From JANQHO01 sp965218075 (GTDB lineage: Bacteria > Bacteroidota > Bacteroidia > Flavobacteriales > Schleiferiaceae), in NCBI GenBank assembly GCA_965218075.1, contig CBDCJZ010000003.1, positions 806,001 to 870,000 on the forward strand: a stretch of 64,000 nucleotides of DNA, read 5' to 3'. Under the pieces are notes generated by a model. The model had not been told where the DNA came from. It saw nothing but the letters and a program-made list of their open reading frames with translations, and ran no database searches. Numbering within the stretch: the stretch's first letter is position 1; each line of letters opens with the position of its first letter. The position numbers and the translations under genes were made by a program. Below, one piece after another: positions 9,654 to 18,871 of the stretch.

Positions 9654-10124
9654 ATGTTTAAAAATCTGATCCCTCTAAGCTTACCTAAACCCCAACTTAA
9701 GCTAGCTCGAAACGGAAGTAAACTGCTAGTTTGGGATGATATTCGTAGAAAATACTTACAACTAACCCCGGAAGAATGGGTGAGACAGCATTTGGTTCAT
9801 TATCTCGTTAATTACCGTAAGTTTCCCCGGTCAAGTATTACTTTGGAGAGTAGTTTTCAGTTGAATAAAAAATCTCAGAGAACTGATATATTGATATACA
9901 AAAACCTTCTTCCTTGGCTATTGATAGAATGTAAAGCTCCACAGCTTTTACTGTCGCAAAAAACCTTTGATCAAGCTACTCGCTACAATCTCCATTACAA
10001 AACACCCTACCTAATCGTTTCTAACGGTTTGCAACATTTTGTAGTTAAAATGAAGCATGGAGAAAAGAAATGTGAACTCCTAGATGATCTGCCCGACTAC
10101 CATAATCCTCTTTCATTTTTCTAG
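9654..10124 (+). CDS. HsdR_N-like / PD-(D/E)XK nuclease-fold protein
   Basis: 156 residues from ATG 9654. The N-terminus with DDIRRKYLQLTPEEWVRQHL and the core RTDILIYKNLLPWLLIECKAPQ are typical of the type I restriction enzyme R N-terminal-like family (HSDR_N_2). The D...ECK arrangement (TDILIY, then IECKAP) is a PD-(D/E)XK nuclease signature. Such stand-alone proteins are widespread in Bacteroidota next to housekeeping genes such as holA and are not part of an R-M system; no hsdM or hsdS is near. Cellular role unknown. Its last bases (atttttctag) are also found in the upstream region of the 63-kb giant gene, marking the edge of a duplicated block. Confidence 0.8.
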   Translation: MFKNLIPLSLPKPQLKLARNGSKLLVWDDIRRKYLQLTPEEWVRQHLVHYLVNYRKFPRSSITLESSFQLNKKSQRTDILIYKNLLPWLLIECKAPQLLLSQKTFDQATRYNLHYKTPYLIVSNGLQHFVVKMKHGEKKCELLDDLPDYHNPLSFF

Positions 10125-10162
10125 CCCTCAATAAATATTTACCGGTTTTATTCAATAAGCCC

Positions 10163-10192
10163 TTGTTAAAAGATTAGATTTTAGTAATATTG
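10163..10192 (+). promoter_or_regulatory. Promoter of the 1806-residue T9SS protein gene
   Basis: TTG (10163-10165), 19 nt spacer, TAATATTG (10185-10192): a -33/-7 pair of Bacteroidota type with one mismatch in the -7 box. The same elements with the same spacing lie before the paralogous giant gene (63166-63195 on the minus strand), and the ~70-nt leader downstream is also conserved. Confidence 0.65.
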
Positions 10193-10268
10193 TGCTGATC
10201 TCCTATTTCAAAAGGCTTCGCCCTTTTTAATGTAAAGAAGATCTTGTTTCACTAAAAAACACTAAATC

Positions 10269-13200
10269 ATGAAAACTTTCAACTTAATTAATCTCTCTCT
10301 TTCTTTCCTCTTTCTTTCCTCTTTCTTTCCTCTTTCTTTAAAAGCCCAACCCTCTACTTACACTGTGAGTGGACCTACTAGAGGACAAGGGCCACTTTTA
10401 AATACGGAACGAACTAGTGATAACAACGGTTGGGCTATGATTCATCTCTATAATGCCTATGGCGGTGCATCCGTCAATAGCTGGTCTTCAGCTCAAAGCA
10501 TTGGCTTTCCCTTTTCTTTTTACGGCAGTTCAGCTACTCATTTCTGTGTGAGCAAAAACTACCTGTTGACTTTTGACACCACAGTTGTGGGAACCACTGT
10601 GAACAGTAGTATCACCACTGACAATACGGCTTTACCTCATGCCAATCTTCCCGACCATACCATCGCTTATTTTTGGGGTGGCTTTAGTCCTCCGCTTGGG
10701 AGCGGCGATGACGTCTGGATGAAGACCTTTGGCACTATTCCCAATCGCCAGCTGTGGATTAAGAACCGTTCCTATAAACACGAGGCTCAGAGTTTCAGTT
10801 ACAACTTTGTAGTTTTAGAAGAAACCACCCATAAGATTTATGTAGTGGATGCCCAATGGAGCAGTCAAGGAGTGGGAAGCTATACAGTGGGTGTTCAGTT
10901 GAATTCTACCACTGCCATACAGCATCCCAATTCTCCTAATATTAGCTCTATTAATGCAAGTAGTTACACTCCCTGGCCTAATGTGGACTATTACGAATTC
11001 ACTCCTCGTTCCTTGGTAAACGACGATGCAGGAATTCTCAGCTTGGACGCTCCGGCTAGTAAAACTGCTCCCGGCTCTCAGTCAGTTCAGGTGAGCATTA
11101 AAAATAATGGAATTAACAACCTGGACAGTGTAAGAGTGAACTGGAGTGTAGATGGAGTAGCTCAAGCCTCTCATAGCTGGACGGGGAGTCTGGCGCCAGT
11201 TGCAGTTGCTGCTGCGGTCAATATCGGAAGCTATAATTTCACCTTGGGAAATCCCACCCTAAAGATTTGGACGAGCAATCCCAATGGCAATCCAGACAAT
11301 AATACTTCAAATGACACACTGGAGGTTTCGTTGTTGGTTTGCAATTCACTTTCGGGAACTTATACCCTTGGCGGGACTTCCAGCGATTTTCCAAACTTTA
11401 ATTCTCTTGCTACTTTGCTCAACAACTGCGGTGTTTCAGGTCCTGTAATCATTAAGGTAGCTCCTGGCACCTATGCGGAGCAGTTTACACTAGGGAATAT
11501 CACTGGTGTAAGCCCGACAAATACCATTGTCATTGACGGTGGGGATAACTCGCTCGCTAGGCTCACTCATGACAGTTCGACAACAAGCAACGCCACCGTG
11601 GCTTTTGACAGCACCAGCTATGTAAGCTTGAGGAATATGACTCTCGAAAACACCAAAAGCTCAACAGATGCCTGGGTAGTGCATCTTCAGAACACAGATC
11701 ATATCGTCATTGATTCCTGTTTGATTGAACAGCCGGTGAATACAACATCTGACAGAGGGGGTATAATGGGGTCGGGCAGCTTGACCAGTGCCTTTACAAT
11801 TACTACGAATAAGCATTTGACCGTCTCTGACAATATCATCACAGGAGGTTACCATGGAATAGCTCTGGAAGGCAATACAAGCGATGAAGATGTAGGCAAC
11901 TACATCCTGCGTAACCGCTTTATTGATATTGACTATTATGGCATTCGAGTAAATGAACAGGACAGCCTGATAATCTCGGGCAATGTGATTGAAAATACCA
12001 ATAGTAGTAGTGCCTCTGACATATATTGTCTAAATATTACGGACTTTGAGATTAGGGCAAATAACTTGCTTGACTGCGGGGATGAGGGGATAGTAATTTC
12101 TGGAGGCAGCTCCAGTGGAACAGCTCGTTCACTGATTGCCAACAATATGATTTATGCTCCCGATGCGGCCATTAGGATGTCAGGAACCAACTCGAATGTG
12201 AATATTTATCACAACACGGCTGTGGGTCTTCCCGCTATGGAGTTTACTGGCAGTCCTCACTTTAATATGAGTCTCTACAACAACATTTTCAGCAACCCAA
12301 GTGGAGTAGCTTTAGATGCTTCAGTGAGCTTGCCATCGACCATTGATATCGATTACAATCTTTATCAATACCAGGCAAGCGGGAATATCGCACGGGATGG
12401 CTCTACGTATGCAAACTTAGCCGCTTGGCAAGCAGCCAAACCTGCACTCAATCAGAATTCTGTGGAGGGTAACCCGCTATTTGTAAAGGCAACATCTCCT
12501 GCCGATCTGCATCTACTAGGCACTTTGGCCAATGATACAGGTGATAATTCTGTGGGTATTAAAGTCGATATTGATGGGGATTCTCGTCCACTTCCGCCTT
12601 CGACAAGGGTGGATATCGGCGCTGATGAATATCATCCAGCAACTTGTTTGCCTTCATCGGGTTTATCTACCTCAGCTATAGGACAAACAACAGCCCAATT
12701 GAGCTGGGCTATGGGCGGGGCTTCAAATTGGAATATCGAATATGGACTTCAGGGCTTTATTCCAGGCTCGGGAGCTTTTGTGTACAATGTTCTTAATCCT
12801 TATATTTTAACAGGTTTAAATCCCAGCACCAATTATGATTTCTATGTACAGGACAGTTGTGGCATAGGCGATGTGAGCATCTGGAGAGGTCCTTTTTCCT
12901 TTGTTACGCTCTGCTCTTCTTTATCTGCTGCTACTTTGCCCATAGTCGAAGACTTTGAGTCAGCACCTGCTACTTATCTGCGAAACCAAGAGGTGCTTTG
13001 TGCTCCCACCTATAAATGGAACTATGAGACCCCCCTTGCCAGCGATGGTCGCCTGAGATTTGCTGTGCCGGGCTTTGCCAATAATGGAAGTTCAGCAGCT
13101 ACCTTGGATAGAGTGTTATCAGGAGGTAGTAACGTTACCAATTATCTGATTTTAACAGCTGATTTGAGCAGTTATAATAGCTCGAGTGCTCTGGAGCTGG

Positions 13201-15689
13201 AATTCAGCCATATGCATCACGGAGAAGAAAGCCATGCTAATGACAGAGTATGGATACAGGGCAGCAACACAAATTCCTGGGTGGAAATTTACAATCTGCA
13301 TGCCAATCAGAACAACGCATCAGGCATCTACAATCAGGTGATTGGCTTAGACATTGACTCTATCCTCGCAAATGCTACCCCTCCTCAAAGAGTCTCTTCT
13401 ACTTTTCAAGTCCGCTTTGGACAAGAAGATAATTATCCCGCTACTTCCCGCACAGGAACTGACGGCCGTTCTTTTGATGACATTGCCATTCGGGAAACCT
13501 GTCCAACCCCCACCAACCTAACAGCTACCCAGATTACTCAAACCAGCGCTACGCTCTCCTGGGTTGCTGGCGGGGCTTCTAATTGGAACTTGGAATGGGA
13601 TACGGCTGGTCGTGCTCTAGGAAGCGGTAATTTCTTACCTAATGTTGCGCCTACTCCCTATGCTTTAAGCGGTCTAATTCCCGGCACCTCTTATCAGTTC
13701 TATGTTCGGGATAGTTGTAGTCTGGGCTATCTCAGTAGTTGGGCTGGACCTTATACTTTTAACACGCTTAGCAGATGTCCAGCCCCTTCGTCTTTGGGAG
13801 CCTCCAATATCACTCAGACCACTGCTGAACTCTCCTGGATTACGGGCGGGGCTTCCAATTGGGATGTGGAATACGGAATTCAGGGTTTTATTCCTGGATC
13901 GGGAACCTTTGTGTACAATGTTTCTAGTCCTTACACCTTAAGTGGCTTGACACCTGGAACAGATTATGATTTCTATGTCCGGGATAGCTGTGGCATTAAT
14001 AATTTGAGTACTTGGGTAGGTCCTCAGAATTTTAGGACTCTTAGTTGTCCATCTCCCACAGGACTGACACTTGACTCTATTGCTCAGATCACCGCTAAGC
14101 TCTCCTGGATTACGGGCGGGGCTTCCAATTGGGATGTGGAATACGGAATTCAGGGTTTTATTCCTGGATCGGGAATTTTTATGTCCAATGTTTCTAGTCC
14201 TTACACCTTAAGTGGCTTGACACCTGGAACAGATTATGATTTCTATGTCCGGGATAGTTGTGGAACTAATAATTTGAGTACTTGGGTAGGTCCTCAGAAT
14301 TTTAGGACTCTTAGTTGTCCATCTCCCACAGGACTGACACTTGACTCTATTGCTCAGACCACCGCTAAGCTCTCCTGGATTACGGGCGGGGCTTCCAATT
14401 GGGATGTGGAATACGGAATTCAGGGTTTTATTCCTGGATCGGGAATTTTTATGTCCAATGTTTCTAGTCCTTACACCTTAAGTGGCTTGACACCTGGAAC
14501 AGATTATGATTTCTATGTCCGGGATAGCTGTGGAACTAATAATTTGAGCACTTGGGCGGGTCCCTATACTTTTACCACCCTCCCTTTGCCCTGTCCATCC
14601 CCATCGTCTTTGGGAGCTTCGAATATTACTCAAACCAGCGCTACGTTTTTGTGGATGCCAGGTGGGATTTTTACTTCGAATTGGGATCTAGAATATGGTC
14701 TTTCGGGATTTACTCTGGGAAGTGGCACTCGGATTTCCACGACTATTCCTTTTTATACTCTGAGCGGCTTGACACCCGGAATGGGCTATGATTTCTATGT
14801 TCGGGATAGTTGTGGAGTGGGTCATGTGAGCAGTTGGGCTGGTCCTGATACTTTTACCACCCTTTCAGCCACTTTGCCCTGTCCAGCCCCATCGTCATTG
14901 GGAGCTTCGAATATTACTCAGACCAGCGCTACGCTCTCCTGGGTTACGGGTGGAGCTTCCAATTGGGATCTGGAATATGGTCTTTCGGGATTTACTCTGG
15001 GACAGGGTGCTCGGATTCACACGACCAGCCCTTTTTATACTGTGAGTGGTTTGACGTCTGGTCAGCCTTATCAATTTTATGTTCGGGATAGTTGTGGCAC
15101 TAATAATTTGAGTACTTGGGTAGGTCCTCAGAATTTTAGGACTCTTAGTTGTCTAGCCCCTTCGTCCTTGGGAGCTTCCAATATTACTCAAACCACCGCT
15201 ACAATCTCCTGGGCTACGGGCGGGTCTTCGAATTGGAATATGGGATACGGAGTTCAAGGTTCTGGTTTTGTTGGAGCGACTTTTGTGTACAATATCCCTA
15301 ACCCTTACACTCTAAGCGGTTTGAAGCCCGGCACTCTTTATGATGTCTATGTACAGGACAGTTGCAATGTGGGTAACGTGAGCAATTGGGCAGGACCCTT
15401 GTCTATTAAAACCATTATTGGTATAGATGAGCTTCTCGAGCGCTCATTTCGCATTTATCCAAATCCTAGTGAAGGGGTTTTCAAGCTGGAGTTTAGCTCC
15501 TCGCTCGGAGAAGATATGGAGATTCGTATCACTAATATGATGGGACAAATAGTCTTGGAAGATGAGATTGAGAGTTTCAGCGGAAGCTACAGAAAAAAGC
15601 TAGAGATGGGAGCTTATCGCAGTGGAGTATACCTATTGCAGCTGATTACTGAAAGAACTACTGTGAACCGGCGTATTATTTTGCAGTGA
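10269..15689 (+). CDS. Giant T9SS-secreted surface protein: beta-helix, MAM-like and Fn3 domains, sorting domain
   Basis: 1806 residues. Signal peptide 1-26, ending LSLKAQ. A unique N-terminal domain (about 27-250) and a CARDB-like domain (about 253-355, APGSQSVQVSIKNNGINNLD) are followed by a right-handed beta-helix module (about 361-792, with LRNMTLENTKSSTDAWVVHL), one Fn3, a MAM-like domain (about 884-1077), seven further Fn3-like domains (1078-1714; DYDFYVRDSCG repeated) and a type A T9SS sorting domain from about 1722 (FRIYPNPSEGVFKLEF to the end). It should be exported through Sec, then T9SS, and attached to the cell surface or released; an adhesin-like role is inference. Paralogue of the gene at 51540-63092. 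The signal peptide is encoded across an 11-bp tandem repeat that can shift frame. Confidence 0.9.
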   Translation: MKTFNLINLSLSFLFLSSFFPLSLKAQPSTYTVSGPTRGQGPLLNTERTSDNNGWAMIHLYNAYGGASVNSWSSAQSIGFPFSFYGSSATHFCVSKNYLLTFDTTVVGTTVNSSITTDNTALPHANLPDHTIAYFWGGFSPPLGSGDDVWMKTFGTIPNRQLWIKNRSYKHEAQSFSYNFVVLEETTHKIYVVDAQWSSQGVGSYTVGVQLNSTTAIQHPNSPNISSINASSYTPWPNVDYYEFTPRSLVNDDAGILSLDAPASKTAPGSQSVQVSIKNNGINNLDSVRVNWSVDGVAQASHSWTGSLAPVAVAAAVNIGSYNFTLGNPTLKIWTSNPNGNPDNNTSNDTLEVSLLVCNSLSGTYTLGGTSSDFPNFNSLATLLNNCGVSGPVIIKVAPGTYAEQFTLGNITGVSPTNTIVIDGGDNSLARLTHDSSTTSNATVAFDSTSYVSLRNMTLENTKSSTDAWVVHLQNTDHIVIDSCLIEQPVNTTSDRGGIMGSGSLTSAFTITTNKHLTVSDNIITGGYHGIALEGNTSDEDVGNYILRNRFIDIDYYGIRVNEQDSLIISGNVIENTNSSSASDIYCLNITDFEIRANNLLDCGDEGIVISGGSSSGTARSLIANNMIYAPDAAIRMSGTNSNVNIYHNTAVGLPAMEFTGSPHFNMSLYNNIFSNPSGVALDASVSLPSTIDIDYNLYQYQASGNIARDGSTYANLAAWQAAKPALNQNSVEGNPLFVKATSPADLHLLGTLANDTGDNSVGIKVDIDGDSRPLPPSTRVDIGADEYHPATCLPSSGLSTSAIGQTTAQLSWAMGGASNWNIEYGLQGFIPGSGAFVYNVLNPYILTGLNPSTNYDFYVQDSCGIGDVSIWRGPFSFVTLCSSLSAATLPIVEDFESAPATYLRNQEVLCAPTYKWNYETPLASDGRLRFAVPGFANNGSSAATLDRVLSGGSNVTNYLILTADLSSYNSSSALELEFSHMHHGEESHANDRVWIQGSNTNSWVEIYNLHANQNNASGIYNQVIGLDIDSILANATPPQRVSSTFQVRFGQEDNYPATSRTGTDGRSFDDIAIRETCPTPTNLTATQITQTSATLSWVAGGASNWNLEWDTAGRALGSGNFLPNVAPTPYALSGLIPGTSYQFYVRDSCSLGYLSSWAGPYTFNTLSRCPAPSSLGASNITQTTAELSWITGGASNWDVEYGIQGFIPGSGTFVYNVSSPYTLSGLTPGTDYDFYVRDSCGINNLSTWVGPQNFRTLSCPSPTGLTLDSIAQITAKLSWITGGASNWDVEYGIQGFIPGSGIFMSNVSSPYTLSGLTPGTDYDFYVRDSCGTNNLSTWVGPQNFRTLSCPSPTGLTLDSIAQTTAKLSWITGGASNWDVEYGIQGFIPGSGIFMSNVSSPYTLSGLTPGTDYDFYVRDSCGTNNLSTWAGPYTFTTLPLPCPSPSSLGASNITQTSATFLWMPGGIFTSNWDLEYGLSGFTLGSGTRISTTIPFYTLSGLTPGMGYDFYVRDSCGVGHVSSWAGPDTFTTLSATLPCPAPSSLGASNITQTSATLSWVTGGASNWDLEYGLSGFTLGQGARIHTTSPFYTVSGLTSGQPYQFYVRDSCGTNNLSTWVGPQNFRTLSCLAPSSLGASNITQTTATISWATGGSSNWNMGYGVQGSGFVGATFVYNIPNPYTLSGLKPGTLYDVYVQDSCNVGNVSNWAGPLSIKTIIGIDELLERSFRIYPNPSEGVFKLEFSSSLGEDMEIRITNMMGQIVLEDEIESFSGSYRKKLEMGAYRSGVYLLQLITERTTVNRRIILQ
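10297..10340 (+). repeat. Four tandem copies of an 11-bp unit inside the signal-peptide codons
   Basis: The unit ctctttctttc occurs at 10297, 10308, 10319 and 10330; the last copy differs only in its final base. It encodes the hydrophobic core (Ser/Leu/Phe-rich) of the signal peptide. Eleven is not a multiple of three, so loss or gain of one unit shifts the frame. Both other frames close quickly: TAA at 10339-10341 and TAG at 10379-10381. The paralogous gene at 63 kb lacks the repeat. Confidence 0.95.
13831..14640 (+). repeat. Three tandem 270-bp Fn3-encoding units
   Basis: Identical starting sequence (tctcctggattacgggcggg and about 60 more bases) recurs at 13831, 14101 and 14371, exactly 270 bp apart. 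Each unit encodes one 90-residue Fn3-like domain. Units two and three are almost identical along their length; the third drifts after about 14550. Flanking Fn3 domains are clearly more divergent, so this is a recent tandem expansion. Confidence 0.9.
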
Positions 15690-15887
15690 GAACTAACGAA
15701 GTTTTTGCTATGGGACTGACCTAAGGTATAAGAGGGGGTAGATGACTCAAAATCGTAAGATGCCCTAAATCTCACTTTTACACCTCATTGTATTTGGCCA
15801 TAATTGTGAATAAAAGACCGACAACTTCAATTGACTCAAAGCTTATTTTATAAGTACTTTGGGTTTGTATTAAAAAGGACTAATCGT

Positions 15888-18164
15888 GTGCAAAATTATC
15901 TGAAACAGCTCAATTCTGCACAGAAAGCAGTTGTACAAGCTATTAAAGGCCCAGTAATGGTAATAGCCGGAGCTGGAGCCGGTAAAACCCGTGTGCTTAC
16001 TTATCGGATTGCTTATTTGATGGATGAAAAGGATGTGAGCCCCTTCAACATACTTGTCCTCACCTTTACCAACAAAGCTGCCCTTGAAATGAAAAAACGC
16101 ATCGGAAAAATTGTAGGCTATTCCGAATCGCGTAACTTATGGATGGGAACTTTTCATTCTGTATTTGCTCGTATTTTACGCATCGAAGGAAGCTATTTAG
16201 GCTATCCCAAAAATTTCAGTATTTATGACTCCGAAGACACAGTTAAGGCGATCAGTAATGTTATTAAAGCGCAAAACCTCGATAAACAGATTTACAAACC
16301 CAAAAGTGTAGCTCGTAGAATTTCTGCCTTTAAAAATGCCCTCATCACCCCAAAAGAATATTTCCAATCACCCGATTTGAAGGCACAAGATAATGAATCC
16401 CGTATGCCTCAAATAGGTGAAGTATTCCAGGCTTACAATGAAAAAAATTTCCGTGCGGGAGTTATGGACTTTGACGATCTTCTGCTCAACACCTATTTTC
16501 TGCTGAGGAAATTCCCTGAGTTACTTAATAAATACCAAGATTGTTTCCGTTACATCATGGTGGATGAGTACCAAGACACCAACCACATTCAATACTTGAT
16601 CGTAAAAGCCCTGGCCAATCGCCATGGTAACATTTGTGTAGTAGGTGACGATGCCCAATCTATTTATGCCTTTAGAGGAGGCAATATCAAAAACATTTTA
16701 AATTATCAACGCGACTACGATGACGTGGGGGTATTCAAACTAGAACAAAACTATCGATCAACAAAAAATATAGTGGGAGCAGCTAACAGCCTGATTAGCA
16801 AAAACCGGGATCAGTTCTATAAAGAAATATGGACCAATAACCATCACGGTGAAAGAATTATACTACACAAAGCAGTAAGTGATAGCGATGAAGGTAATTA
16901 CGCAGCGCGGGTGATCTTTGAAAAGCAACTGTACGACAAAGTCCCTTATAAGGGGTTTGCTATACTATACCGCACCAATGCTCAGTCTCGAGTCATAGAA
17001 GAAACTTTGCGCAGAAAAAATATCCCTTATCGAATTTATGGAGGGCTCTCTTTTTACCAACGAAAGGAAGTAAAAGATTTGCTAGCCTATTTTCGCTTAG
17101 CAGTTAATCAAAAAGATGAAGAGGCTTTTCGCAGGGTAATTAATTATCCAAAGCGTGGCATAGGTGATACTACTATTGAAAAATTAATCGTACTGGCCAA
17201 CCGTAAAAGTCTGAGTCTTTGGGAAGCATCTGAAAAAATGCATTCTCAACTGGAAATAGGCATTAATCAGTCAGCTATTATGAAAATCCGAGATTTTCTC
17301 ATTAAAATCAAAAGCTATAAAATACTCTCTGAGAAAAGCGATGCCTTTGCAGTAGCTGCACATATCGCCAAAACTTCTGGCTTACTGCATGAGCTCAGCG
17401 AGGACAAAACACCAGAAGGGATGAGCCGTTACCAAAATATTCAAGAGCTTTTGAACTCTGTAAAAGGATTTACTGAGAACCAGCGCAAAACTGAAGAAGG
17501 TAATCCCTCTCTACCAGCTTTTATGCAGTATGCTACTCTTCTAACTAATGTGGATAACGATGACCCATCGGATAGTGATAGAGTTTCCCTAATGACTATT
17601 CATCTGGCTAAGGGCCTGGAGTTCCCTATAGTTTTTATCTTAGGTATGGAAGAAAACCTTTTCCCTTCCATGATGAGCGTAAGTAACCAGGCTGAACTGG
17701 AAGAAGAACGTAGATTGTTTTACGTAGCCTTAACTCGGGCTGAAAAAGAAGCTCACCTTACGTATACTCAAATGCGCTATCGCTGGGGTAAGTTTCTCGA
17801 CTGTGAACCCAGCCGCTTTTTAGAGGAAATTGACGAAAGGTTTCTCAACATTAAAACTCCTGAGTTCAGAACTTTTACTGATTCTAAACTCATGAAAAGA
17901 ACAAGAAATACTACTTTCACCTCTGGCAATCTTTTACCATCTCGAGAAAAGAACCTTCAAAAAGTAAACCGTATTAACGACAGCAGTAATTATAAAAGCT
18001 TGACAGATATTTCGGTAGGAGAAAAAGTGAAACATCAGCACTTTGGACCGGGTAAAATAAAGTCCATAGAAGGTCATGGCCCTAGTAAAAAAGTCACCAT
18101 TGAGTTTGAAAATGTAGGTGAAAAGAAATTATTGCTCAAATTTGCTAAACTGGGAAAGATTTAA
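15888..18164 (+). CDS. pcrA: UvrD/PcrA-type superfamily 1 DNA helicase
   Basis: 758 residues from the GTG at 15888, which gives the family start MQNYLKQLNSAQKAVV; the frame is open back to a TTG at 15831 but those residues are unlike the family. Walker A: GAGAGKTRVL; motif II: MVDEYQDTNHIQY; motif III: GDDAQSIYAFRG; motif IV: QNYRSTKNI; motifs V-VI: MTIHLAKGLEFP and FYVALTRAEKEA. A C-terminal Tudor-like tail (VGEKVKHQHFGPGKI) is as in PcrA, where it contacts RNA polymerase. 3'-5' helicase for repair and for clearing recombination intermediates. The symbol could equally be uvrD. Confidence 0.93.
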   Translation: MQNYLKQLNSAQKAVVQAIKGPVMVIAGAGAGKTRVLTYRIAYLMDEKDVSPFNILVLTFTNKAALEMKKRIGKIVGYSESRNLWMGTFHSVFARILRIEGSYLGYPKNFSIYDSEDTVKAISNVIKAQNLDKQIYKPKSVARRISAFKNALITPKEYFQSPDLKAQDNESRMPQIGEVFQAYNEKNFRAGVMDFDDLLLNTYFLLRKFPELLNKYQDCFRYIMVDEYQDTNHIQYLIVKALANRHGNICVVGDDAQSIYAFRGGNIKNILNYQRDYDDVGVFKLEQNYRSTKNIVGAANSLISKNRDQFYKEIWTNNHHGERIILHKAVSDSDEGNYAARVIFEKQLYDKVPYKGFAILYRTNAQSRVIEETLRRKNIPYRIYGGLSFYQRKEVKDLLAYFRLAVNQKDEEAFRRVINYPKRGIGDTTIEKLIVLANRKSLSLWEASEKMHSQLEIGINQSAIMKIRDFLIKIKSYKILSEKSDAFAVAAHIAKTSGLLHELSEDKTPEGMSRYQNIQELLNSVKGFTENQRKTEEGNPSLPAFMQYATLLTNVDNDDPSDSDRVSLMTIHLAKGLEFPIVFILGMEENLFPSMMSVSNQAELEEERRLFYVALTRAEKEAHLTYTQMRYRWGKFLDCEPSRFLEEIDERFLNIKTPEFRTFTDSKLMKRTRNTTFTSGNLLPSREKNLQKVNRINDSSNYKSLTDISVGEKVKHQHFGPGKIKSIEGHGPSKKVTIEFENVGEKKLLLKFAKLGKI

Positions 18165-18254
18165 GTTTTCTACTTTTAAAGCTCAAGTTTTTTCAATATT
18201 TGAATACCCAAATCCAGAATTTTCGGATTATTAGAGGTTAAAATTACTGTATTA

Positions 18255-18866
18255 ATGGAATACAAAACCATACGCGCTAGAATTATCATTCCAGAACACG
18301 ATCGCAACGTACAAAAAATGGCAGATCATTTGATGACTATAGAAGACCGTAAAGAGCGGAACAAACAAGCACAGTATCTGATTGAAATAATCGGTAATTT
18401 GAATCCTAAGATAAGAAATGTGCCTGATTTTAAGCATGAACTTTGGGACCGTCTATTTATTATGTCTAATTTTACATTGGATGTAGACAGTCCTTATCCT
18501 AAACCTTCTCCACAAACTTTTAAGGAAAAACCCGAGTTGCTAAGCTATCCTGAAACCAGCAATAAATATCGGCATTATGGCAACATAATGAAGAAAATGC
18601 TGAAATATACTGTGGAACAGCCTCAAGGCGAATATCGTGAAAATCTGAAACAAGCTTTAGCCAATCACATGAAAAAAACTTATCTAATCTGGAATAAAGA
18701 CACGGTAGAAGATTCAGTGATACTGAAGGAAATGAATGACATCACAGAAGGCAAGCTCGACCTAAAAAATATAAACCTCATAGAAAAACAGGACTTGATG
18801 CACTTGTACAATGACAATCGTAAATATTATAATCGCAAACGCATGAAATACAAGTCTAAAAATTAA
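18255..18866 (+). CDS. DUF4290 domain-containing protein
   Basis: 203 residues, soluble and charged. The whole protein matches what I know as DUF4290, a family restricted to Bacteroidota, from MEYKTIRARIIIPEHDRNVQKM through LWDRLFIMSNFTLDVDSPYP and YRHYGNIMKKMLKY. No catalytic motif is evident and no function is established. It lies 5 bp before murA; this adjacency is frequently seen in the phylum, so a role linked to cell-wall synthesis is possible but unproven. Confidence 0.85.
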   Translation: MEYKTIRARIIIPEHDRNVQKMADHLMTIEDRKERNKQAQYLIEIIGNLNPKIRNVPDFKHELWDRLFIMSNFTLDVDSPYPKPSPQTFKEKPELLSYPETSNKYRHYGNIMKKMLKYTVEQPQGEYRENLKQALANHMKKTYLIWNKDTVEDSVILKEMNDITEGKLDLKNINLIEKQDLMHLYNDNRKYYNRKRMKYKSKN

Positions 18867-18871
18867 AAGTC

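Noticed and set aside
9576..10124. Longer start at 9576 for the nuclease-like gene
   Set aside because: It would overlap the holA start and include the promoter box; family N-terminus fits ATG 9654.
9654..10124. Restriction-modification or defence island around the HsdR_N-like gene
   Set aside because: No methylase, specificity subunit or helicase of that type nearby; the family is commonly solitary next to holA.
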